Below are positions 56,521 through 64,000 of a DNA stretch of 64,000 bases, piece by piece. Every line of letters begins with the position of its first letter. The stretch's first letter is position 1. Under the pieces are notes generated by a model that was not told the origin of the DNA, did not search any database, and saw nothing but the letters and a program-made list of their open reading frames with translations. The stretch is from Panax quinquefolius (Eukaryota > Streptophyta > Magnoliopsida > Apiales > Araliaceae), in the NCBI GenBank assembly GCA_020205615.1, contig CM035167.1:29153130-29217129 (forward strand), given 5' to 3'. The position numbers and the translations under genes were made by a program.

Positions 56521-57870
56521 TGCATCTTTCTCTAAGAGACTGCATAGTGGTTTTGCAATCTTAGAGAAATCTTTAATGAACCTTTGGTAGAATCCGACGT
56601 GTCCAAGAAAACTGCGGATTCCCTTAACTGAATTCAGCGGTGGAAGATTTTCTATCGTATCCAGCTTTGCCTTATCAACCTCTAAACCTTTCGCAGAGAC
56701 CTTGTGCCCCAGAATTATCCCTTCTTAAACCATAAAATGACATTTCTCCCAGTTTAGCAGCAAGTTAGTTTCCATGCATCGCTTCAAGACCATGACCAAA
56801 TTTTCAAGACACTTATCAAAAGTGTTTTCATAGACTGAGAAGTCGTCCATGAAAACTTCCACGTTCTTTTCCACCATGTCTGAAAAGATGGCCATCATAC
56901 ATCTTTAGAAAGTCATCGGTGTGTTACACAAACCAAAGGACATCGTCCTGAATGCAAAGGTGTCATATGGGCACGTGAAAGTGCCCTTTTCTTGATCCTC
57001 AGGAGCTATGACTATTTGGTTGTACCTCGAATATCCATCCAGTAAATAGTAGAATTCATGCCCAGCTAAGCGGTCCAACATCTGATCAATAAAGGGTAGA
57101 GGAAAGTGGTCCTTCTGAGTTGCCTTATTTAGCTTCATGTAATCCATGTAAATCCTCTATCCGGTCACTGTCCTCGTAAGAATTAGTTCATTGTCGTTGT
57201 TCTTCACTACTGTCATTCCACCCTTTTTTGAAACACACTAAACTGGACTGACCCATGCACCGTCTGAAATCGGGTAAATAATTCCCGTATCCAATAACTT
57301 CAGTATTTCCTTTTTTACCACTTTTTTCATGATTAGATTTAGTCCTCTCTATTGTTCCACTGTTGGCTTTGCTTCCTCTTCTATGAGAATCTTGTGCATA
57401 CAAAAGGAGGGACCGATCCCCTTTATGTCGACAATTATCCACCCTATCGCAGACTTGTATTCACTCAAAATCCTCAGCAATTTACTTTCCTCTAATTCGT
57501 TAAGCGCAGATGCAATAATAACAAGTAAAGTATTTGGATTTCCCAAATAAGCATACCTGAGGTGTTTAGGGAGAGGTTTAAGCTCAAGAGTGGGTGGCTC
57601 CTCCAGTGAAGGTTTCATCTGTGCCAAAGCTTTTTCTTCTGTATGTAGTTGCTCGAATGGTACATTGAACTTGCGAACGCTAGACAAAGAATCCAGCATA
57701 TGCAAGTAATCTACGAACTCTGGATCATCCAAATCCTCATCCCCCGGTAGAGTATTTTCCAACGGATCTCTAACCAAACTTTTAACCAAGTCTTCATTAA
57801 CTATCATGTCGATCACATCCAACCAGAAACACTCTTCCTTGTCTGTAGGGAACCTCATGGCCTTAAACAC
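56521..57870 (-). pseudogene. E9 reverse transcriptase
   Basis: In the same phase as the RNase H and integrase frames. It starts MFKAMRFPTDKEECFWLDVID and runs through the LPKHLRYAYLG and SYKSAIGW-type pre-RT region to a TAG at 57349. Further stops lie near 57238, 57158, 56905 and 56726. Between them are MDYMKLNKATQKDHFPLPFI, HEFYYLLDGYSRYNQI, TFAFRTMSFGLCNTP, VEVFMDDFSVYEN (YxDD-type box FMDD intact, near 56850), and ILGHKVSAKGLEVD. Most stops replace an expected Gln or Trp. Without them the RT frame would be continuous. Confidence 0.87.
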
Positions 57871-58052
57871 ATTGAATTTGACTTCCTAGTCTTGAACCCT
57901 CATGGTTAATTCCCCTTTCTGAACATCGATGAGAGTCCTACCCGTAGCCAAAAATGGCCTCCATAAGATTATTGGGATGTTTTGTCCTCTTCATAATCCA
58001 GAATTATAAAATCTGCTGGGAAAATAAATTTATCCACCTTAACCATGATGTC

Positions 58053-58253
58053 TTACATAATTCCTCTTGGATAGGTCACTGATCTATCCGCTAACTGTAG
58101 AGATATGTTTGTTGGCTTCGGAGCTAACAAACCTAACTGAGTATAAACTGACAACGGCATGAGGTTCACACTCGCCCCCAAGTCACACAAATACTTGTCG
58201 AAGGCCATGTTCCCGATTGTGCAAGAAATGGTGAAACTCCCCAGATCCTTCAA
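58053..58253 (-). pseudogene. E9 protease, Athila DLGA type
   Basis: MKDLGSFTISCTIGN, then KYLCDLGASVNLMPLSVY, the typical Athila protease site with DLGA in place of DTGA, then ISLQLADRSVTYPRGIM and a stop. The preceding pieces at 58338-58568 (PPPPFQQRVQKQKLGKQFSKFLE, LQINIPFAEALEQMPSYAKFMK) are the Gag-protease linker. A shift between 58053 and 57870 separates it from the RT frame. Confidence 0.85.
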
Positions 58254-58738
58254 CTTCGGAGGAAATTTTCTCTGTACAACTGCGCTGCATTCCTCCGTTA
58301 AAGCTACAATCTCGTAATCCTCTAACTTCTTTTTCCTTCACAGAATCCCCTTCATGAATTTGGCGTAACTCGGCATTTGCTCTAGGGCTTCTGCGAAGGG
58401 AATGTTAATCTGAAGTTTCTTAAAAACTTCCAAAAACTTCGAGAATTGCTTGCCCAATTTCTGTTTCTGAACTCTCTGCTGAAACGGTGGTGGAGGATAC
58501 ACAGTTGGCTCAACATCTGTCTTACTCTTGTCCCCTTGATTATCCTCACCCTGTTTCTTTTCAACCACTTTGTCTTCACCTTCTTTGTTTTCTTAGCTAA
58601 AGTTTCTGCATTCTGCCCCTCAAGATGCTTTCCATTCCTCAAAGTGATTGCTTAACACTGTTCTTGATTTCCCTTCGAATTCTTTTCTGTGTCGCTAGGT
58701 AAAGTTCCTTGAGGCTTGTTTGTAAGTGCTAAAGTAAG

Positions 58739-59989
58739 TTATCCCATCTGATTTTCTAAGTTCTTGATGGCCACTGCTTGTGTTTTCATTGTTGCCTCAT
58801 TTCTCGATATATACTTCAACAATAGCTCTTCTAAATCTGTCTCTTTCTCTTGATGTGGATCTGCTTGCTGATGCTGATTTTGAAACCCCGGGGAATGAGA
58901 AGGTCGTGGAGCTTGCTGATTTTGATTATTAGCCCATGAAAAATTAGGATGATTTCTACTCCCCAGATTGTAGGCATTTTGATACATATTCTGCGGAATC
59001 CTATTGTAGATGCCCACAAAATGTACCGCTGCTGGGTTAATGGCACATTGTTATGTAGGATGTTCTCCCGCACATAATTCGCAAACATATGCAACCTAAT
59101 GTGTTTGTGCACCTGTCAGAGAAACCATTTTCTTCGACAAAGCTAAAATTTATCCCGCCAACACTATTACCCCGTCTACCTCTAACACCCCAGCTACCTT
59201 AGGTTGTGTCATTCTGGCTTTAGGCCATTGGTAGTTATTGGCCTCCATTATTTCTATTAGCTCATACGCCTCCTCATAACTCTTAGCCATCAACACTCCA
59301 CCCGAAGTTGCATCTATGTTAGTCCTGAGATTACCACTCAATCCATTGTAGAACGTGTTCATTTGCGGCCATTTAGGTAGTCCATGATGTGGGCACTTTC
59401 TGAGTAATTCTTTGTACCTTTCTCATACCTCGTATAATGATTCCCTATGTTGCTGCTCAAACATAGTAATCTCGTTTCTCATCTTTGCAGTCTTTGCCGG
59501 TGGGAAAAACTTGGCCAAGAACTTTTGAGCAAGGTCGTCCCATGTAGTAATCAACCCTGGCGGTAGAGAGTGTAACCAACTTTTTGCCTTGTCCCGTAGT
59601 GTGAAAGGTAACAAGTGAAGTCCGACTGCATCATTTGACACCCCATTGTATCTGAAGGTGTCACATATTTCCAGAAAGCCAACCAAGTGCTCATTCGGAT
59701 CGTCGTTGGCTAATCCCCCAAACTGCACTGAGTTCTGAATCATCTGTATGGTCCTAGGATTGATCTCAAAATTGTTCACAGCTATCGTAAGCCTGGTGAT
59801 ACTCGACTAAAGCTCAGTAACCTTAGGAGTAGCATAATCCCTTAGCGCTTTCTGATCTTCTGCAACAATTATTTCTTCCTTATCAAGATTTTCCCTAGTG
59901 TCCTTAATCTACTTACTGAGCCTTTGAAACCTTTTCTCAATGTCATCCTCAAAAGGAAGCAAGTCTGGCTTCTTAGACCGAGTTTGCAT
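58739..59989 (-). pseudogene. E9 gag
   Basis: Start MQTRSKKPDLLPFEDDIEK at 59989 fits Athila Gag. One phase holds to 58739, with stops at about 59909, 59808, 59420, 59150 and two or more around 59000-59120. The capsid is clear: INPRTIQMIQNSVQFGGLAN, DPNEHLVGFLEICDTFRYNG, LLPFTLRDKAKSWLHSLPPG, WDDLAQKFLAKFFPPAKTAK (59423-59779), then MNTFYNGLSGNLRTNIDATSG and SYEEAYELIEIMEANNYQW. A C-x2-C-x3-H knuckle (CELCAGEH, about 59070) and a helical IKNLENQMG end (58740) follow. It is about 415 codons, close to full length. Confidence 0.87.
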
Positions 59990-60125
59990 ACACTAAGTCC
60001 AAAAATCTGCACAAAGAAAGAACAAAACAAAAGAAAAAAATGTTTAAGTAAAATTGAACTAATTAAACTGATATAAAAAAATACTAAAATCAAAACTAGT
60101 CCCCGGTAACGGCGCCAAAAACTTA
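59990..60125 (-). other. E9 leader with Athila-type primer binding site
   Basis: On the minus strand TGGCGCCGTTACCGGGG (60117-60101) lies eight bases after the LTR end. Only about 110 bases separate it from the gag ATG, so the leader is very short. Confidence 0.78.
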
Positions 60126-61476
60126 TTAGGTAAAATCTATATACGCTCAACACGCAAGTATACGTGGTCAACAAGTAATATAATAGTAAGAAAAAGTATC
60201 GTTCCCACAGAGACTAGTATGAAATTAAACCTAACAATTACCAGTTTTATACTAACTTAATTTTATTAAACTATTCAAATGAAGGATTATAATTAAGAAA
60301 AACTAGAAACTAAAAATCCAAATTAATCAACACACTAAGTAATCACACCTTATTCCAGTTCAATTCACTATCTCAATTTATTAATCAAGAACACTCAAGT
60401 AGAATTAGCCATCTCTCGATGCACTAACACATATTAACTTAAATCCACAAATTGATAGAATTAAGCCAAACACCCTAATTAATTGATTCATTATATCTCT
60501 ATGTAAATTAGAATTAAATAAGGTTTAAAGTACATGTCCTTTACCCGATTATATGCATGCTAGGTATATCTATATCCTAACATTTATCAAGATTCCATCA
60601 AATGCAGAATTCAAGAACACATGCTAAAGTGACTAAGTCTAGATTCATACATCATCTCTCGAGTCCATATAAATACACGCAGTATTGGTGATCAAGCAAT
60701 TCATACATTAAAGTGCAAATCACAATAGATAAACTGAATTGATAGATTACTAAACTGAAATTAAGGCATAACAACCATTATTCAACAATATAGATCCATT
60801 GCACGATTAAAAAGTAATTTAGTTCATCATAAACGAATTAAATACTGAAATAAGTAGAGAATCCATCATCCCAATTACAATATTTGAATTGAAAGACAAA
60901 GAATAGTTATAAAACCACCCTTATCCTCGCTCCAATTTGCAATCTTCGTGATTCTAACCTTCCTTGCTTTCCTCCAATAATCTTCACTAAAAATTAGGGC
61001 TCAAAGATGACTAGATCGATTTGTCTGTATTAATTTCTGTTGTTGGCTTTTTTCTGATAATAAGTCATGATATTAGTTCCTAAACAATGCCTAACAGAGT
61101 CCCAGTCCATGCCAAATTGTCTCTTGTACGCAGCTATGGAATCAAAATCACAATAAAACTCCATCTCTTTCTCCCCGTACCCCCTCCCCGGCTAGGGTTT
61201 TACATCAAGATATAGGCTGCGCCCGCAGGAGGGGGGTATTTTTTCTTAGTCTGGTACCCCATACGGCGAAGGTGTATATATGACACCGCTTTTTGCTCCT
61301 CTTGTACCACTTTCTTGCCACAACGCCACCAATATGCTACAAATGCTACATAATGCAACCTAAACATAAAACAAAACAAAAATAAGTAAAATTGTTCAGA
61401 AATAGACAGGATTAACATAGTTTAAGTTCAAATCAGAAGCTGATTCATAGGTATAAAACTCAATCATCATTTATCA
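60126..61476 (-). repeat. E9 5' LTR
   Basis: Minus-strand start TGATAAATGATGATTGAG at 61476 and end near ACCTAA at 60126. The internal part matches E5 LTRs loosely (for example the actcgagagatga block near 60660), so E5 and E9 belong to related families. The partner LTR is not in the window. The 72-residue frame at 61200-61418 has no recognisable domain. Confidence 0.75.
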
Positions 61477-62941
61477 TTTAAAGGGATAATGGGAGGATAA
61501 TAGATCTTGAAGAGTTCAAGAACCACAAAGCAATATAAGTCAAAAAGAGGAACTTATAGATAGACCTATTGTACCACAAAAGAATCATAAATCTGGAATA
61601 GTACCGAAGATACCTGGGAGGTATGAATTCATCATAGATGATGATGATGATGATGAGGTACGCATCATAGAAGATGATGATCCAGTTACATACGATGAGG
61701 CTTAGAGGTGTAGATACTCAAAGAAATAGTAGATGGCCATAAAATCTGATATGGATCTTTGGAGCAAATGGCAAGGTGGAGACCTATAAGACCAGACCTG
61801 TTTGAATAAGGTTTTCAAATCTGGTAAATGGACGTGGAGACACCCTTCCTCAAATATAAATTATTAGAGGAAAATGTATGTATGATACAACCAGATGGAT
61901 TTGTTTCAATAGTTGAAGAAAATCATGTATATGAACTACAACAATCGATTTATGGATTGAAGCAAACTTCTCAAAAATGGAACATTCATTTTGATGAGAT
62001 AATTAAAAGAGTTTGATTTTATCAAAAATGAGAATGAACCTAGTATGTACAAAAGGGTCAGTGTGAGCGCTGTGACATTCCTAGTATTATATATTGATAT
62101 ACTACGGATAATTAATTACATATTAATGCTACAATCAGTAAAGATAAAGTTTTCTAAACATTCCTCCATGAATGATTTGGGAAGAGTATCTTAATTTGGG
62201 ATACAAATCTATATAGATAGATTTAAAAGGATGCTTGACTTCGCCCAAGGAACATATATGCTTTTGATGCTAAAGGTGTTTAGCATGGAAAACTCCTAGA
62301 TATGTCTCATGTTGATGAGACATGGATTGTATCTCTCTTAATAGTCCCCATAGACTATTGAAAAGAGAGATCACAAGAGTAACTATCATGTATGCAATAA
62401 AATGTACCAGACCTGATGTTGATCAGTCATATTCTGGAGAAGATCAGTGTAAGATAGTGAAAACATATTAAAGTACTTAACCGACACTAAGGATGTGTCA
62501 TGATACAAGGTGGGTCTGAATTAAAACTAGAGGGCTTAACAGACTCAAGTTTTAGACTGACCAAGACGATAACAAATCAACTTTAGGGTAAACCGTTACC
62601 TTGAACGATGGTGCAGTGAATTGGAAAAGTTCTAACAACAAAGAATTATTGGTTTAGTGACAAAGACAAAGTATATATAGTTATAAATGAAGCTGAAAGT
62701 TGATTGTTTGGATGAAAAGTTTATTATAGAACTAAGAATAGTTCCTAAATCTCATCTTGGGTCTAAACATATGTTGTGGCACTTTCATTTGATTAGAGAA
62801 ACGTTGAAAGAGGATAAGTCACTATAGAGATAGTGGACTTTCAAGAACAACATTACATATCCATTAACTGAAGCTTATCCAACAACAAGATGATTGTCAC
62901 TTAGAGAAGAAGGGTGTGAGATTCTATGGAGATTGGCTTTA
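61477..62941 (+). pseudogene. E10 pol remnant (RT and RNase H)
   Basis: An acidic linker with a (GAT)n run at about 61636-61660, then the RT frame at 61828-62016: MDVETPFLKYKLLEENVCMI, QPDGFVSIVEENHVYELQQ, SIYGLKQTSQKWNIHFDEII, the copia RT region with the catalytic Asp of the MDV motif. After a stop, the YKRVSGS-type and YVDD regions (about 62050-62110) are frame-broken, as are RNase H pieces up to 62930. It retains the RT N-terminal half that E4 has lost, but is otherwise decayed. Confidence 0.8.
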
Positions 62942-62956
62942 GTGCAAGTAGGAGAT

Positions 62957-64000
62957 TAAAAGTAGTATGAACACAAGCCAATCATGTTTGATGATAAAAC
63001 ATATAATGTGCAACAATCTTATTCATTTATTAATAAAAGAATTATTTAATTAAAGGTTTTTACCTTATATGCATGGTGTTGTTTTATAATATGTGATAAA
63101 CTCATAGTTTTGAGTAATGCTTTTAGAATCATGATGATGATCATGCTAATGAGATCTAAATTCATAGATAGCTCACAAACTAAAATTGTTCCCAATCATT
63201 AGATTACTAAAAAGGGGATTAGTTCATCTGAATAGATTGGTACATACGTTACTTGCTCATTGGATGAGGATGATTGATCTCATGATCATTTGTGTGGAGA
63301 CACTAAAGCAAGTATGTAGGTACTTATTGGAGAATAAGTTCACTGAATGTGGCTCGCTGAGAAATACCTAATGGAGTTTTACTTACATGTCAACCGAAAT
63401 TCATGTAGTGATAGTACTACAAGTGATCATTAGATTTGAGATAATTATAGTATCTTGTGTATGATGAGTTATACTTTGACATGTCCCTTAAGACCCTTAA
63501 GGTATATCAAATGGTATGCTTGGGTATAATAAGTTGTACATGGAGATAATGAATGATCAACAAAGAATCTACCGCTTCTAGTAAAAGAAGAGAATGTCCT
63601 ATGTGATTCGATAAATGACAACCCAGTTGTACTTGGCCAAGGCAGAATAAAATTAAAAAGGAGTTTCTAATTTGCGTTATTTGGAGTTGTACATTTAAGA
63701 ATCAAAATACATATAATTAAATAAAATAAGATTTGACAGTAATTCCATGTCTTATATTTAATTAGGACATTGTATGGTGGAAGGATTGAATTGCATGAAA
63801 ACTATTTACTCAATGATACTTTTATGATTAATGTTGAAATTTATATTATCTGAAAAGTCATTGATCGCTAAGGAGGTTTATCCTTATTGTAGAATAAATG
63901 TTATTTATTTAAATAAATTAAATAGTTAATTTATTTATTTAAATAAGATTAAAATTGTTCTAATTCATTTATTCATAACCGATTTAATATAGAGAACCTA
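62957..64000 (+). repeat. E10 3' LTR, cut by the window edge
   Basis: Begins TAAAAGTAGTATGAAC (E4: TGAAAGTAGTATGCAC) after the purine tract AAGTAGGAGAT. 1,044 bases are present out of about 1.87 kb expected from E4. The first base pair TG has become TA, and many substitutions separate it from both E4 LTRs, so this copy is older than E4. Confidence 0.85.

Larger units (their letters stand above)
55115..61476 (-). mobile_element. E9: Athila-like Ty3/gypsy element, 3' end cut off by E8
   Basis: Minus-strand order: LTR (60126-61476), Athila-type primer binding site (60101-60117), gag (59989-58739), protease (58253-58053), RT, RNase H and integrase (57870-55115). The integrase stops abruptly at 55114, where E8 inserted; the rest, with the second LTR, should lie left of the window. 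It sits in the copia remnant E10. Gag and pol are each nearly one frame, broken by single-codon stops. Confidence 0.88.
61477..64000 (+). mobile_element. E10: Ty1/copia remnant, same family as E4
   Basis: Sequence from 61477 matches E4 from about 23812 (gggaggataatagatcttga and onward) through RT, RNase H, polypurine tract and LTR, with more differences than between the two E4 LTRs. Its left half should lie beyond E9, outside the window. It continues past the right edge. E9 interrupts it within the integrase-RT spacer. Confidence 0.85.

Overview
The window is plant nuclear DNA, very A+T-rich, made almost wholly of long terminal repeat (LTR) retrotransposons inserted into one another. The element types (Tekay/Del-like Ty3/gypsy with chromodomain remnants, Athila-like Ty3/gypsy, Ty1/copia) and the plant telobox motif AAACCCTAA indicate a flowering plant, probably a dicot; the species cannot be named. 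I see no host gene, tRNA, rRNA or CRISPR array.

Element names used below. E10: Ty1/copia remnant at the right edge (61477-64000, +). E9: Athila-like element (55115-61476, -). E8: Tekay-type LTR end (to 55114, +). E1: gag-only Tekay-type element (1-28312, +; left LTR mostly outside). E2: solo Tekay-type LTR (4335-16380, +) inside the right LTR of E1. E3: non-autonomous Tekay-like element (5883-14605, -) inside E2. E4: Ty1/copia element (17708-26826, +) inside the right LTR of E1. E5: non-autonomous Athila-like element (29047-53314, +). E6: near full-structure Tekay-like element (32156-50383, -) inside E5. E7: Tekay-like derivative (33245-41505, -) inside the left LTR of E6.

The nesting is set by target site duplications (TSDs) read directly: E2 gaaac, E4 atatt, E5 cctac and E7 cctta are perfect 5-bp pairs; E3 is ttaag/gtaag. 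The inferred order from oldest to youngest is E10, E9, E8, then two stacks: E1 > E2 > E3 (with E4 separately in E1), and E5 > E6 > E7. Both stacks are six levels deep.

No element is intact. E6 keeps gag, protease, RT, RNase H, integrase and chromodomain segments in order, but frameshifted. E3 and E7 lack the same RT, RNase H and integrase cores yet have paired LTRs and TSDs, so they probably moved using enzymes from an E6-like relative. E1 carries only a shortened gag, and E5 only a gag-like frame. E7 has an unusual acidic, coiled-coil-like frame where the gag capsid should be. E9 has a nearly continuous pol frame broken mainly by Gln/Trp-to-stop changes. The most system-like signal is a small hairpin followed by a pyrimidine-rich stretch and CAG, kept about 320-360 bases before the 3' end of all Tekay-type LTRs here on both strands.
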